From Saccharomyces uvarum (lineage: Eukaryota > Ascomycota > Saccharomycetes > Saccharomycetales > Saccharomycetaceae), in contig OX365938.1 of the NCBI GenBank assembly GCA_947243795.1, positions 579,463-643,462 of the forward strand: 64,000 nucleotides of DNA, read 5' to 3'. Below the pieces are notes generated by a model, which saw only the letters and a list, made by a program, of their open reading frames with translations, was not told the DNA's origin and ran no database searches. Below are positions 1 to 11,143 of this stretch, piece after piece. Position numbers and translations under genes: made by a program. Numbering within the stretch: the first letter of the stretch is position 1; every line of letters begins with the position of its first letter.

Positions 1-1
1 A

Positions 2-1846
2 AAGTACATTCCACCAATGTTAAACACTTTAGAGCAGCACCTCTCTGTTCGCAAAGGGTTTTTCCAAAATTTCTTAACTTTTGTTACTAAAAACTTCAAC
101 TATAAGATATCCCCCGAACTTAAATTGGATTTAATTGAGAAATTCGAGATTTTAAATTGCTGTATCAAATTCAATTACATCATGAGACAATCTGATGAAT
201 TAAACGAAATATGGGAAAAGGTTTTATCAAACTATAACCTAACTCACAATGAAAATTTAACGACTGAAAAAATCGTCATAAATCGTCCCGATAAATTTCC
301 CGTAATTCTAAAACTCTTTTTGAATCATGTTATCTTTGTTTTGTTTCCATCACATAATCTAAATTTCAAATTGAGTATCAACGAGTTAATTAACTCCTGT
401 TTTTACAGTGGCATACTGGAAGAAGGTGAAAAAGTCCTAAGATATGAACTTCTGGAACTAGATCCAATGGAAGTTGATACATCAAAGCTACCGTGGTTCA
501 TAAATTTCGATTATTTGAACTGTATCAATCAATCCTTCTTTGACTTTACATTTTCATGTGAAGAAGCAGGAAACTTGGCCTTTTATAGTGAAAATTTGTT
601 AGAGACTGCCAAGATCTTATATTACCAATTCAACCAATTCAAAATCTGGATGAACACGCAACCTATCGGATCTGTAAGCGCAAATGAAAACTTCACAAAA
701 ATCAATTGTCTTTATGATGACAATCATTTGGATTGGAATCATATACTCTGTAAAGCAAACCTAAAAGAACAGTCTATTCAAATAACAGAGTTCTACCAAG
801 ATTTACCTGGATTAGTACAGACGTTACAAACTTTGGACCAGGATGATCCAACGACCGTGTCCCTATATAAAACGTTTTTCGATGAATTTCCAGAGGCCTT
901 TAGTTTTACTTTATTTGAAAATTTGATTAAACACAAAAAATTGAATGACTTGATGTTTAGATTCCCACAACAACACGATGATCTGGTAAAGTTTTTTCAT
1001 CTATCAGGTTCGAAGTACGGTCATGTGGCATGGATCCAACAAATTCTAGATGGATCATATGATGACGCATTGAACACTTTGAAAAACGTCACTGTCGATG
1101 ATTCGCAAAAGGGACAGAATTTAAATGAATGTGAATTACATTTGAATGTTGCAAAATTAAGTTCGCTATTGGTCGAAGAAAATAATCTGGATATCAATAG
1201 CTTGAGAAATATTCAATATAATCTAGATGCAATTGATGCTGAAAAGAAGCTTTCAAGCATATTGAAGAAGGGCGAAGTTCAGATATATAAGAAGTTCAAA
1301 ACTAGCGTGTTCAATGACGTTTTCAACGTACTAGTGGAAGAGCTTAAATCAACAAGAATAGTTAGTCTATCGGAACTTATTGAACTATATTCTATGTTCG
1401 ATGATGAAGAGAGTTTATTCATACCATTAAGGCTACTTTCTGTCGATGGAGACTTATTAAATTTTGAAATCAGAAAGTTTCTAAATTCCTTGGTTTGGAG
1501 AAGAATCATCTTGCTGGATAATAATAAAGAAGAGGATAAACTGCTTCAGCACATAGTCATGCGTGTGTTTGATGAAGAATTATTCAAAGGCAATGACTTC
1601 CCTTTGCCCAGTGTGGATCTCCTATGCGACAAATCGTTAGTGACCCCAGAGTATATAAACGAAACGTACGGTAAATTTTCCGTTAGTCTAGATTCCATAC
1701 GTGAAGGAATATATGAAGAAATATCTGAATTAGAATCGTTGAATTCAGATAACTCACTTGAGATCAAGCTACGCTCAACTATTGGCTCTGTAGCAAAGGA
1801 AAAAAAGTACACAATCAATTACGAAACTAACACCGTAGAATACTAA
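2..1846 (+). CDS. NUP133: Nucleoporin Nup133, C-terminal part (5' end outside window)
   Basis: C-terminal 614 residues of the Nup84 (Y) complex scaffold nucleoporin, which works in nuclear pore assembly and mRNA export. The frame is open from base 2, before the first ATG at 17, so the gene is cut by the window edge; cerevisiae Nup133 has 1157 residues, so the N-terminal beta-propeller half is missing. What is seen is a largely helical, low-complexity-free protein, as expected for the alpha-helical stack that binds Nup84. The stop is followed by AT-rich sequence with TATATA-type 3'-processing signals, and the gene converges on DAD2 with about 110 bp between them. Identification rests on recognised sequence and on synteny with the following genes. 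Confidence 0.93.
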   Translation, partial: KYIPPMLNTLEQHLSVRKGFFQNFLTFVTKNFNYKISPELKLDLIEKFEILNCCIKFNYIMRQSDELNEIWEKVLSNYNLTHNENLTTEKIVINRPDKFPVILKLFLNHVIFVLFPSHNLNFKLSINELINSCFYSGILEEGEKVLRYELLELDPMEVDTSKLPWFINFDYLNCINQSFFDFTFSCEEAGNLAFYSENLLETAKILYYQFNQFKIWMNTQPIGSVSANENFTKINCLYDDNHLDWNHILCKANLKEQSIQITEFYQDLPGLVQTLQTLDQDDPTTVSLYKTFFDEFPEAFSFTLFENLIKHKKLNDLMFRFPQQHDDLVKFFHLSGSKYGHVAWIQQILDGSYDDALNTLKNVTVDDSQKGQNLNECELHLNVAKLSSLLVEENNLDINSLRNIQYNLDAIDAEKKLSSILKKGEVQIYKKFKTSVFNDVFNVLVEELKSTRIVSLSELIELYSMFDDEESLFIPLRLLSVDGDLLNFEIRKFLNSLVWRRIILLDNNKEEDKLLQHIVMRVFDEELFKGNDFPLPSVDLLCDKSLVTPEYINETYGKFSVSLDSIREGIYEEISELESLNSDNSLEIKLRSTIGSVAKEKKYTINYETNTVEY

Positions 1847-1957
1847 TTTTTATAATACACTTCTACATATATACACTAAATTTATTGGGAAATAATATGC
1901 ACATAAATATACTTAACTATTATCGCGAACACCGCCATCTTGTAAACTAGCCCATTT

Positions 1958-2347
1958 TCATTCATTACCATCTACTCTGATCCTGACCATAGTTTCAGGT
2001 AAGGGTACCAGATCTTCCTCTTCGTCATTGTCGTTTTCCTCGTGGGATTCTAAATCCTTCTCCCTTTGCTGTTCAGACTCACTTTTCTTAGAATCTTCCC
2101 ATGGGCCTATCTCATAATCACCTTCCGCGTATTGTAACAGCCCCAAACTAGCTTGTGATATATTGTTTATTATGGAGTCCCAATTGTTCATCAGCTGTGC
2201 TACTGCTTCTGCATTTGTTCCCATTTCTTTGACTTGCTCATTCAGCTCGACCAGTTGAAGTTTCAGTCCATCGGTCAGGTTTGTTATCTTCTGTAACGAC
2301 TGCAGTTCTTTTCGCTTTGTAATTATTTGCTCATCTATTGAATCCAT
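1958..2347 (-). CDS. DAD2: DASH/Dam1 complex subunit Dad2
   Basis: Small (129-residue) subunit of the ten-protein Dam1/DASH ring that couples kinetochores to spindle microtubules. The N-terminal two thirds (MDSIDEQI..., through NNWDSIINNISQASLGLLQYA) is predicted helical and is the conserved Dad2 domain; the tail is acidic and low-complexity (E/D/S) and ends in RIRVDGNE. The acidic tail differs in length from the cerevisiae protein (133 residues as I recall), as expected for a fast-evolving region. Convergent with NUP133; HBS1 lies upstream on the same strand. Confidence 0.93.
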   Translation of the reverse strand: MDSIDEQIITKRKELQSLQKITNLTDGLKLQLVELNEQVKEMGTNAEAVAQLMNNWDSIINNISQASLGLLQYAEGDYEIGPWEDSKKSESEQQREKDLESHEENDNDEEEDLVPLPETMVRIRVDGNE

Positions 2348-2561
2348 AATTCTTTTTGATCTTTCTTATTTATTTCTAAGCGTTTCTAACAATCTCCAAA
2401 AAGTGCTTTCTTGCTTTATAGCTAATCTACAACGTTTCTTTCTCTGAATATTGCCTTTTTCTTTATTTTCGCGTTATACCAAATTTGAAAACAGAAAAGA
2501 AATAATATTACTGTATCAAAATTAAAGACTTACATAAAACTTATTCTAATATTCTACAATT

Positions 2562-4397
2562 TTATTCAGATATCTCAGAGATCTTACCGGCTGCAATGGT
2601 TCTACCGTCTTTTCTAAGGACAACTCTACTTAAACGGTCATTTTCACTAGCAGTTAATAGAGGGATCCATCTTTTGACTTCAATTAGCTCTATTTCTACC
2701 AGAGCTCTTTGTTTTGAACCCAAATGTCTAACTTTCTTCTTAGTAACGTTGTTATCTTTGTCAATCAGCGATATCAACCTCTTGATCTTAGCAGGTTGCT
2801 CCTTGACACCAATGAAAAGAATAAATGGTGTTCCTGGTAGTAAGGGTCTATTCATCTCAAATGTGGTTAACTCCAAGATAAAAACTTGTGCCGAATGAAG
2901 ACATAAATAATCAACTGATGCAGCCAAGTCGCCGTCTTGAATGTCTTCAGGGTAGGCCTTGCGCAATCTTAAAGTGACAAAATCACCTTTGATAGCAACG
3001 TCTGTCTCTTCGTGGTTTGTTGATTGTCCCTGTTGAGAACCTATTTGAATTTTATCCACAATGCAACTCTGCTCCGACGGATATATCGTCAAAGACTCAC
3101 CGGGCTGAATGGAGCCTGATTCCAATTTACCTGAAATCAAGGCCAATTCGTTGTTTGTTTTCTTTAGTGGGATGATCTCCAATATAGAAAACAAAAATGG
3201 ATCCTCTTCAGTAGTTTTTTCACTCTCCTTTGAGATTTTAGATGCGCAATTTTCCAAAGTGGCCATTAAGGTAGGACCATTGTACCACTGTTTTACTTCG
3301 TTTGGGTAATCGATTTTATGAACACCTTCACCAGAAAATCCGCTGATAGGTACCCAACTGATGCTATCATCACAAAACCCGATATCCACTATATATGGCA
3401 ATAACTTCGATTTAATTTCCTCGAACCTTTGTTGAGACCAATTCACATTATCCATCTTGTTCATAGCGATGATCAAATTCTGGATTCCCAGACTGGATGC
3501 CAACAACAAATGCTCCTTTGTTTGCCCATCCAAATCAAACCCTCTTTCGAAAGCGTTGGTGTTACAGTCTACACAAAGTATGGCCATATCTGCTTGAGAT
3601 ATCCCCATGATGGCGTTCGGAACAAAGTCTCTGTGACCTGGTGCATCCACAATGGTGAAGTTTGCCCTTTCGGTGGAGAAATGGGACGTACAAATGGAGA
3701 CTGTCACACCACGTTCACGTTCTTCATTCGTTTGATCCATGATCCACGCAAATTTGAACGATGCCTTACCCAAGGTTTCGCTCTCCTTCTGTAGTTTTCT
3801 TAGTTGTGCTTGATTAACAATCTTCAAATCATAAAGAAGTCTACCCATCAGCGTAGACTTGCCCGCATCAACATGGCCAAGAACCACGAAACTTAAATGG
3901 GGCAATGCTGATTGAATGAACGCAGAGATATCTTGAGGCTTTTTGGGCTTTGTTGGTACCGTGGTCTTGTAGTATCTCTGCACGAGTCTCCCGTCATCGC
4001 CTGCATCAGAACCTTTGGGCTCACCCTCTTCTTCTTCTTCGTTGAGCCATTCTGGAAGCCCTTGGACCGTTAGTTTCGAGATTGATGTGTCATTCAGTTT
4101 TTGGGCCACGTTGGCAGTATCATCAGCAGTAACAGTTGGCTTCTTAGGTGCCTTTTTCTTCTTTAAGGTTCTCTTCAGCTCCACCACCGTGCTTTCGAGA
4201 TCAAAATCATTATCTAGTAAGGCCATTTTCAGAGAGAGATTATCACAGCCATGGTAGTCTCGTAACTCCTCCTTCAAAGGGGGGAACACCTCATTCATCA
4301 ATTCGTAGTCTTCATCATTCAAATAATCATCGAACTCACCTTCATCGTGGAAGTCAGGCAAATCGTCTGCTCCATCGCTGTAGTCGCTGTAAGCCAT
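2562..4397 (-). CDS. HBS1: Ribosome-rescue GTPase Hbs1
   Basis: eRF3/EF-1A-like translational GTPase that partners Dom34 to split stalled ribosomes in no-go and non-stop mRNA decay. Of 611 residues, the first ~150 form the acidic Hbs1-specific N-terminal domain (DYELMNEVFPPLKEEL), which contacts the 40S subunit. The G domain begins near residue 165, with G1 GHVDAGKST (~174), G3 DAPGH and G4 NKMD all intact; two beta-barrel domains follow. Length equals that of the cerevisiae protein. It is transcribed toward DAD2 with about 210 bp between them. The sister gene SKI7 lies elsewhere in Saccharomyces; the canonical intact GTPase motifs here favour HBS1. Confidence 0.96.
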   Translation of the reverse strand: MAYSDYSDGADDLPDFHDEGEFDDYLNDEDYELMNEVFPPLKEELRDYHGCDNLSLKMALLDNDFDLESTVVELKRTLKKKKAPKKPTVTADDTANVAQKLNDTSISKLTVQGLPEWLNEEEEEGEPKGSDAGDDGRLVQRYYKTTVPTKPKKPQDISAFIQSALPHLSFVVLGHVDAGKSTLMGRLLYDLKIVNQAQLRKLQKESETLGKASFKFAWIMDQTNEERERGVTVSICTSHFSTERANFTIVDAPGHRDFVPNAIMGISQADMAILCVDCNTNAFERGFDLDGQTKEHLLLASSLGIQNLIIAMNKMDNVNWSQQRFEEIKSKLLPYIVDIGFCDDSISWVPISGFSGEGVHKIDYPNEVKQWYNGPTLMATLENCASKISKESEKTTEEDPFLFSILEIIPLKKTNNELALISGKLESGSIQPGESLTIYPSEQSCIVDKIQIGSQQGQSTNHEETDVAIKGDFVTLRLRKAYPEDIQDGDLAASVDYLCLHSAQVFILELTTFEMNRPLLPGTPFILFIGVKEQPAKIKRLISLIDKDNNVTKKKVRHLGSKQRALVEIELIEVKRWIPLLTASENDRLSRVVLRKDGRTIAAGKISEISE

Positions 4398-4602
4398 CTT
4401 GTCAGTTCTGTAGTGCTCAACACAGATGTTCTAGCTCCTCGAAAGCCCTTTTGCACCTTGCTTGAATGGCTTATTGATTAATTTTTATGTAGCAAGCTAT
4501 GTTGGCAATTATCGGGTGTGTCCGTGCATTGTGATCAGTATACGAGTACGAATGCTTATAGAGTAATATTTACATGATTATTATTGATCTTTATATAGCA
4601 TC

Positions 4603-5190
4603 TCACGCCTGGTACCACAACAGCTTTCTGCGTTTACGGTCCTCTCTGGCCACACACCTCTTGTCCTTCCAGCGTGATTGGATTTCTTGCAGTCTTCTAT
4701 CCATCTCTTGCGCCCGTTGGCCATTTGGCTTCGAAATCAACGATACAAATAACGGTGATACGCCAAACTTGGCAGCCAAAACCTTACGTGTGTATTTCAG
4801 AGGGTTCTCTTGACGCAATCTCTGGATCTCCTCGACCTCCTGTGGCCCCAAATGATACGTCTTGCCGTTCACTGTGCTCTTACTTACGAGAACGTTGGGA
4901 CACTGCTTCGCTGGAGCGACCCGAGCAGGCATCTCAAACTCTCTCCGAGGGTCGTTGGTTGGCATGAAGCTACGAGGAACGGTTTCACTGTTGATGGAAC
5001 CCGTGGCGATGGATTCTGATGGCTGATAATGCATTCCTGGAGCATCTTTATGTTTTAGATACCCTTTATAGTTGGATGCGCTCTTGGTCTTGTTGTAGAT
5101 GGACGTCACCTGTGTCTGCGGAAACCCGAACTGTTTCCATTGGGAAACAGTGGTATTGAATGATCTGCGCCACACAGTTCTACTGATCAT
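4603..5190 (-). CDS. MRPL20: Mitochondrial large-subunit ribosomal protein Mrpl20 (mL58)
   Basis: Fungal-specific protein of the 54S mitochondrial ribosomal subunit, 195 residues. The N-terminus ([18 protein letters not shown]) is basic and free of acidic residues, as in a mitochondrial presequence. The middle carries [23 protein letters not shown], a helix-turn-helix-like segment typical of the family, and the C-terminus is Arg/Lys-rich ([16 protein letters not shown]). It is divergent from PRP16, with a short shared promoter of roughly 120-170 bp depending on the PRP16 start. Confidence 0.93.
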   Translation of the reverse strand: MISRTVWRRSFNTTVSQWKQFGFPQTQVTSIYNKTKSASNYKGYLKHKDAPGMHYQPSESIATGSINSETVPRSFMPTNDPRREFEMPARVAPAKQCPNVLVSKSTVNGKTYHLGPQEVEEIQRLRQENPLKYTRKVLAAKFGVSPLFVSLISKPNGQRAQEMDRRLQEIQSRWKDKRCVAREDRKRRKLLWYQA

Positions 5191-5358
5191 TATTGGTGCT
5201 GTTTTTCTTTGCCTTTGCTGTTACTTGTTATATCTGGATAAAAGTATCTCTTTTTGTCCTCTTGTTGGTATTTTTAGTATTAAGTGCGATGAAAAGTGAA
5301 AATTCAAGAGATGATGGCTTTCAAAAAGAAGCAAAAGAGATACAATCAACATACTGGC

Positions 5359-8300
5359 ATGCGTGATTCAGAGTGTCAGGGGAGGATAAGGGAGATATTA
5401 AAAGAGTATACATCGAAAGAAGTAACGCCCGGGCTGCTCTTGACACTGCGAAAGCTGGCGCAAAGAACAAATACTAGTTTAGAACAATTCATTGCCGGTT
5501 GCCAAGCCTTGGCAAAGTTCAGCAGCAGTGATGCGGTTATCTTTAACGAGCTGAGGGGGCTGCTCAGAGGTAATCCCGAGCAAAATCTGGCAGACACAAA
5601 GAAAGCTGTACCTTCTATCAATAAGAGAAAGAAGTTCAATATTCAATTGGATTTAGACGATAATGAAGATGACCTGGCTCCTCCTGTTCAAAAAAAACCC
5701 ATGACTACAAGCACAATGTTCAAGAGGATAGATAAATTGAGAGCCAAACAATTAAAGCAATACTCTCCTGCCGTAAAGGACTTTCTCTTAACTGATAAAT
5801 CAGAAATGCAGACACAACAAGATCATATTGAAGTAGGGGAACACGAACCGTCCCGAAGTGAACTGGTGGAGGAAGACAGAGAATGGTACGATAGTAACGA
5901 AGAATACGGGAGTTTGGTGCCGGAATCCCTATCTGGGCCACTCGAAGAAGTTAAAGAAATACCTTCCACCATCAAGAACAGTGATAATGAAGATGCTTTA
6001 CGAAACAGCATTCAACTATACCCGGTCCCACTAAAGCAAAGGATGGAATGGATTCCTCCCTTCTTATCAAAGTTTGCATCTCAAAACAAAGTGTCCAATT
6101 CCATAATTATTGGATCCATTTCCGAAACCTCTAATCAATCAGCTTCCGTAACAATGGTAAACCCATTCAGGAATCCTGAAAGTGAATTTTCTCTGAATGC
6201 CAGAAGAGGCAGTAGGTTGGTTGCCCTAAGAAGGTTAAACATGGAGCATGTCCAACAATCTCGAGACAATACTGATGTCTTGAACACTGCGATGGGAGAA
6301 GTGCTAGGCTTGGAAAATAGCACTAATGCAAAAGACAAGAGCCGCTTTCAAGAAAATAGCAATGATTCAGCGGTGTACACTCCATCAAGGGAAGAGATTA
6401 AACGCACGAGAGAAGAATTGCCTGTATTCCGCTGCAGGTCTCAGCTGTTGTCACTCATCAGAGAAAATCAAGTAGTGATAATAATTGGTGAAACCGGTTC
6501 AGGTAAAACCACCCAATTAGCTCAATATCTCCATGAAGATGGATACTCGAACAACAGAGGAAAATCTATTGTCGTCACCCAACCAAGAAGAGTAGCTGCA
6601 ATGTCCGTCGCCAAAAGAGTTGCAATGGAAATGCAAGTCCCATTGGGTAAAGAAGTTGGTTACTCTATTAGATTCGAAGATATGACAGATCCTGAATATA
6701 CAAAGCTTAAGTTTGTCACAGACGGTATTTTGCTTAGGGAAACTTTAATGGATGACATGCTAGATAAGTACAGTTGTATTATTATTGATGAAGCTCACGA
6801 AAGATCATTGAATACAGACATCCTACTTGGTTTCTTCAAAGTTTTATTGGCTCGTAGAAGAGATCTAAAACTCATAATTACTTCAGCCACAATGAACGCA
6901 AAGAAATTCTCAACCTTTTTCGGAAACGCTCCGCAATTCACCATTCCTGGAAGAACTTTCCCCGTACAGACTATATATACTTCCAACCCGGTTCAAGATT
7001 ATGTGGAAGCTGCAGTTTCTCGGGCGGTAAAAATCCATCTGGCCAACGATTGTTCAAGTGGTGATATTCTTATCTTCATGACAGGTCAAGAAGATATTGA
7101 AACTACATTTGATACTTTGAGAGAAAAGTTCCTACAGGTATACTCTAAAAAATTTGGTACAGCCAAAATTGAGGAAATTAAGGATATCGAAATCCTACCC
7201 ATTTATTCAGCATTACCTGCAGATTTGCAGTTCAAGATTTTCCAGGATTTGCATGGCACTAAAAGAAAAATTATCATTGCAACTAATATTGCTGAGACTT
7301 CACTAACCATTAAAGGTATCAGGTATGTCATTGACTGTGGGTATTCTAAATTGAAAGTTTACAACCCAAAGATTGGTCTCGATAGTTTGGCAATAACGCC
7401 CGTCTCAAAGGCCAACGCTGATCAAAGATCTGGGAGAGCTGGTAGAACTGGACCAGGCATGGCATATCGATTGTACACTGAAGAGACTTTCCAAGAGGAT
7501 ATGTACATACAGACAATACCCGAGATTCAAAGAACGAATTTATCGAATACTCTTTTACTATTGAAATCTTTGAATGTCACTGATGAATTAAGTAAGTTCC
7601 CGTTCATTGACAAACCACCTTTACAAACATTTTTATCTTCATTGTATGAACTGTGGTTCATCGGGGCCATTGACAACAAGGGCCAATTGACTTCCCTAGG
7701 GCTGAAAATGGCAAAACTCCCCTTGCAACCCTCCCTTTCCAAGATCTTATTGATTGCAGTACAAAACGGTTGTAGTGATGAAATGCTAACAATCGTATCC
7801 ATGCTTTCTGTTCCACAAGTTTTCTATAGGCCTAAGGAAAGGCAAAAGGAGGCAGATATTGCAAGAAATAAATTTTTCATCGCCAAGTCAGACCATTTAA
7901 CACTACTAAATGTATTCGTTCAGTGGAGAGCAAATAACTTTAGTGCACATTGGTGTAATAAACATTTTGTTCAATACAAATCACTTGTTAGAGCACGGGA
8001 CATCCGAGACCAACTATCAAGAATCCTAGTATCTCAAAACATTCCCGTAGTCTCTTCTGGTAAAGATTGGGATATCATTAAAAAATGCATTTGTTCAGGA
8101 TTTGCTCATCAAGCAGCTAAAATATCGGGGCTGAGAAATTACGTTCATTTGAAGACTGGTGTTGGTGTCCAACTGCATCCCACTAGCGCATTGCATGGAT
8201 TGGGTGATTTGCCACCTTACGTTGTATACCATGAACTATTAATGACCAGTAAAGAATATATTTGTTGTGTTACATCCGTAGATCCATTCTGGTTAATGGA

Positions 8301-8586
8301 GTACGGTGGGCTACTCTACGACATTAAGCGTGTAAAGGACAATCATGAATCTGAAGCAAAAGGTCTATTTGGCGAACACTACGGAGATGTTGTTGACGTG
8401 GCTGAAGATGAAATAGATGTTAATATCAAGAAATATAGAGCTATGAAGGATGACGTGGTACAAAATCTAATAAAGTCAAATAATCCGAATGAAGGAAATA
8501 GTGAACAGAAGCTCCAAAACGAAAATATTACAATCAAGAAAAGAGATTCAATGAAGCCTTTTAAGAGAAGAAGGCCATTTTTCTGA
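5359..8586 (+). CDS. PRP16: DEAH-box splicing helicase Prp16
   Basis: RNA-dependent ATPase that remodels the spliceosome after the first catalytic step. Motifs by residue from ATG 5359: P-loop [10 protein letters not shown] (~376), DEAHERS (~476), SAT (~510) and motif [14 protein letters not shown] (~688), followed by winged-helix, ratchet and OB-fold domains and a basic C-terminus. I chose ATG 5359 because the sequence from there (MRDSEC...[11 protein letters not shown]) aligns with the cerevisiae N-terminus and gives 1075 residues, close to the known 1071. An in-frame ATG at 5311 would add 16 residues ([16 protein letters not shown]). The variable N-terminal ~300 residues are clearly diverged; the helicase core is not. 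Confidence 0.94.
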   Translation: MRDSECQGRIREILKEYTSKEVTPGLLLTLRKLAQRTNTSLEQFIAGCQALAKFSSSDAVIFNELRGLLRGNPEQNLADTKKAVPSINKRKKFNIQLDLDDNEDDLAPPVQKKPMTTSTMFKRIDKLRAKQLKQYSPAVKDFLLTDKSEMQTQQDHIEVGEHEPSRSELVEEDREWYDSNEEYGSLVPESLSGPLEEVKEIPSTIKNSDNEDALRNSIQLYPVPLKQRMEWIPPFLSKFASQNKVSNSIIIGSISETSNQSASVTMVNPFRNPESEFSLNARRGSRLVALRRLNMEHVQQSRDNTDVLNTAMGEVLGLENSTNAKDKSRFQENSNDSAVYTPSREEIKRTREELPVFRCRSQLLSLIRENQVVIIIGETGSGKTTQLAQYLHEDGYSNNRGKSIVVTQPRRVAAMSVAKRVAMEMQVPLGKEVGYSIRFEDMTDPEYTKLKFVTDGILLRETLMDDMLDKYSCIIIDEAHERSLNTDILLGFFKVLLARRRDLKLIITSATMNAKKFSTFFGNAPQFTIPGRTFPVQTIYTSNPVQDYVEAAVSRAVKIHLANDCSSGDILIFMTGQEDIETTFDTLREKFLQVYSKKFGTAKIEEIKDIEILPIYSALPADLQFKIFQDLHGTKRKIIIATNIAETSLTIKGIRYVIDCGYSKLKVYNPKIGLDSLAITPVSKANADQRSGRAGRTGPGMAYRLYTEETFQEDMYIQTIPEIQRTNLSNTLLLLKSLNVTDELSKFPFIDKPPLQTFLSSLYELWFIGAIDNKGQLTSLGLKMAKLPLQPSLSKILLIAVQNGCSDEMLTIVSMLSVPQVFYRPKERQKEADIARNKFFIAKSDHLTLLNVFVQWRANNFSAHWCNKHFVQYKSLVRARDIRDQLSRILVSQNIPVVSSGKDWDIIKKCICSGFAHQAAKISGLRNYVHLKTGVGVQLHPTSALHGLGDLPPYVVYHELLMTSKEYICCVTSVDPFWLMEYGGLLYDIKRVKDNHESEAKGLFGEHYGDVVDVAEDEIDVNIKKYRAMKDDVVQNLIKSNNPNEGNSEQKLQNENITIKKRDSMKPFKRRRPFF

Positions 8587-8707
8587 CTATACAAGAAGAT
8601 CACGTCAATACGTGAACCACTCGTATTATTTTATAGGTACGTACATGCATAAAATAAAACATAATTATTCGTTAAGAAAGGAAAAGAAGGGCATAATTCA
8701 AGAGTCC

Positions 8708-9745
8708 CTACATGGGGAAAAAGCTCTTATAGTAATTGCTCAGACTGCTACAATCAGACTGCTCATATATTTCATTAGCTTTTGGCAACCATTTCGTCAT
8801 ATTTTCTATTCTGCGAACACTGGCTGGGTGTGTACTTAGAAACTCCATATTCACAGTATTTCCTCTATACAGATTTTTTTCAAACTTTGCCATTCTTTCC
8901 CACACTTTTATAGATTCTTGTGGTTGGAAACACGCCCTTGACATAATCATCAGGCCAATGTAGTCGGCTTCAGTCTCCATCTGTCTTGATGCTGGCATTC
9001 GCAAGAACCCATCCAATAACAGGTTATTGACAACATTTGCTCCAGTAACAGTGTATAATACTAACCCTAATATAGAATATATTGGAGCTTTCGATAAGTT
9101 CTCCGCTGTGTGTCTTGCCAACTGATGTGCGAATTCATGTGATAATACGGTGGCGATCCCATCATCATTAGCGCAGATAGGCAAAATGGAACTGAATATA
9201 AACACTTTCCCACCTGGCAGCACAAAGGCATTTGGTGAGGCAGTTGGATCGTTGACCACATGTATTTCCCATTTCATTCCGTCTAACAATGAGTTATCCA
9301 CACTAGGGTCTTTATAAGCAGCTTCAACGATCTTCTTGAAGATACTCTCAATCTTGACGGTTAACGGGTGCTGTGGAGGTAGTATTGCCTGCTGAGTCTG
9401 TTTCCAGATTGATTTATATGTATAGTTCCCGATGGTTAACTCTAATGGACGGGAAACCCAAATAAATCGGGACCTATCGCTAACTGGTGCTTTATCTAAA
9501 TGTGTAAAATAAAACAGGGAACATCCACCAAAAAATAGGGCCAAGTATTTTCTTGATGACTTATCGAGTATGAGGTTTTTGAACGATGATTTTTGGGAAT
9601 AGTCGTCGTTATTAAATCGACGATACGAAGATCCATTACTGGAGTAGAAACTTCGTGTTAACTGGACCCGAGATAACGGTGACTTCAGAAACTGCCCATT
9701 AGCTCTATTTGCAAGTCCTTTTAACTTGGTGATATTACGCAGCAT
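8708..9745 (-). CDS. OMA1: Mitochondrial inner-membrane metalloprotease Oma1
   Basis: M48-family zinc endopeptidase of the mitochondrial inner membrane, with activity overlapping the m-AAA protease and involved in stress processing of membrane proteins. The protein has 345 residues, the same as cerevisiae. The N-terminus is basic (MLRNITKLKGLANRANGQF), as in a presequence; one hydrophobic segment (YLALFFGGCSLFYF) lies near residue 70; the zinc motif HEFAH is near residue 201, with the downstream ETEADYIG glutamate ligand region intact. It converges on PRP16 with about 120 bp between stops, and TVP38 is upstream on the same strand. Confidence 0.95.
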   Translation of the reverse strand: MLRNITKLKGLANRANGQFLKSPLSRVQLTRSFYSSNGSSYRRFNNDDYSQKSSFKNLILDKSSRKYLALFFGGCSLFYFTHLDKAPVSDRSRFIWVSRPLELTIGNYTYKSIWKQTQQAILPPQHPLTVKIESIFKKIVEAAYKDPSVDNSLLDGMKWEIHVVNDPTASPNAFVLPGGKVFIFSSILPICANDDGIATVLSHEFAHQLARHTAENLSKAPIYSILGLVLYTVTGANVVNNLLLDGFLRMPASRQMETEADYIGLMIMSRACFQPQESIKVWERMAKFEKNLYRGNTVNMEFLSTHPASVRRIENMTKWLPKANEIYEQSDCSSLSNYYKSFFPM

Positions 9746-9919
9746 TTCTTGTTATCCAGCGTTTCTATCTAAATAGAACGAGTATATTGTGTCCCGTTAA
9801 AAACAACACTTTGTCTTTTTTTCTCTTTATATCGGATCTAGTAATTAATAATAAAATGGAGATTTTAATCGTCTATATAAATACCACTTATACAAGAAAA
9901 CATAAACGTACATAAAAAA

Positions 9920-10933
9920 TTATACCTCAAAGGACATCTCGGGTAGTTGGTCAGGAGATACGTGGCGGCCTTGGTCTTGCAATTCTAAGTACCTCTTCTT
10001 AGTTTTGAAGTACAATAGCCAGGCTGTCAAAGTTAAGATAATTAAAGTGAGTAAAATGCTCAGCAAATCAAATACTCTGGACCCAGTAGACTCGGATTCC
10101 GCGAGACTCTTGATACGGGAACCAATAAATAAGTAGATGAAAAGTTTGGGTGTGGTTATTATATTGGCAATAGTAAAATTGCGCACTGAGATACCGTAAA
10201 CACCAGCAATAGCGCCGTTAGTTAAAGAGTACGGGAATGGGCATAATCTGAGTAAGGCCAAAATCCAATAACTGCTATTTTCTTGTAGGATAGAAGCAAA
10301 TGCTTCGAATCTTTTATTCAGGTGCACTAGCTTTTCAGCCCTTGAATGTAGAATCGTCTTAAATACAATGAAGGAGACAATGGAGCCTGTCACAGACCCG
10401 AAAGCTAACGTTATCCATCCTTCAAAACTAACACCATAAATCAGCCCAGTAGTGGTGGACAGCAGAGAGTATCCGATCATAGGGGGGAATGCGACAAAGA
10501 ATATTAGCACTATCAAAATGAAATGTGTAGACATCTTTTCTCTCAAATCGTTTGACGTAACAACGACTTTATGAAGTATCGTGTTATGGAAGACAAGCAA
10601 TAGAACACCCATTATCATAACCATTATGCCAAAAACGATAATTAAAATCTGTTGCCATACCCTTAATGAATAGAAATATAATTGTACTTTCTGGGCATTC
10701 TTTCTAAGATTATGCATCAATCTTTCTCTAGGAGACATATTGTAAATGTCCAAGAAGTCATCATCGTTGGCATCTATTTCATCGTTAAATGTCAATCCAG
10801 TATTGGTACCGACCCTTTGCCCATTGTTGTTATTTGCCAAATTGTCGTTATTTAGATCTTCAAAATAACCGTCAAATTCATCATCGTCCTCTGGACCCAT
10901 GTTACCATTTTCTACTTGGTAAGACTGATTCAT
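9920..10933 (-). CDS. TVP38: Golgi membrane protein Tvp38 (DedA/VTT family)
   Basis: Integral membrane protein of late Golgi (Tlg2) vesicles. The 337 residues comprise an acidic, Asn-rich cytosolic N-terminus (residues 1-75), several hydrophobic spans (for example IIVFGIMVMIMGVLLLVF and FILIVLIFFVAFPPMIGY), and the VTT/SNARE-associated signature with the Phe/Gly-rich loop and the RLCPFPYSLTNGAIAG segment typical of DedA-like lipid scramblases. The C-terminal tail is charged. The length matches cerevisiae (337). The scramblase relationship is family knowledge; the specific substrate is not evident here. Confidence 0.94.
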   Translation of the reverse strand: MNQSYQVENGNMGPEDDDEFDGYFEDLNNDNLANNNNGQRVGTNTGLTFNDEIDANDDDFLDIYNMSPRERLMHNLRKNAQKVQLYFYSLRVWQQILIIVFGIMVMIMGVLLLVFHNTILHKVVVTSNDLREKMSTHFILIVLIFFVAFPPMIGYSLLSTTTGLIYGVSFEGWITLAFGSVTGSIVSFIVFKTILHSRAEKLVHLNKRFEAFASILQENSSYWILALLRLCPFPYSLTNGAIAGVYGISVRNFTIANIITTPKLFIYLFIGSRIKSLAESESTGSRVFDLLSILLTLIILTLTAWLLYFKTKKRYLELQDQGRHVSPDQLPEMSFEV

Positions 10934-11143
10934 TTGTGTAACCTCTATTCGCTTTCCACTAAGCAGGTGAGCACTCCAAAAACTGTTGAAGAGCTGGTTA
11001 CAGTACTGTCTTTTTCTTTTAGCACGGTCTTCAAGAAAAACGGCTTGGATTTTCGCATCGAAATGATTTAATGAGAAAAGGCCAATAAATAAATATGTAG
11101 AAAGAAGATATCTAGAAAATATGTAAGCAAATAGGCCAGTTTC

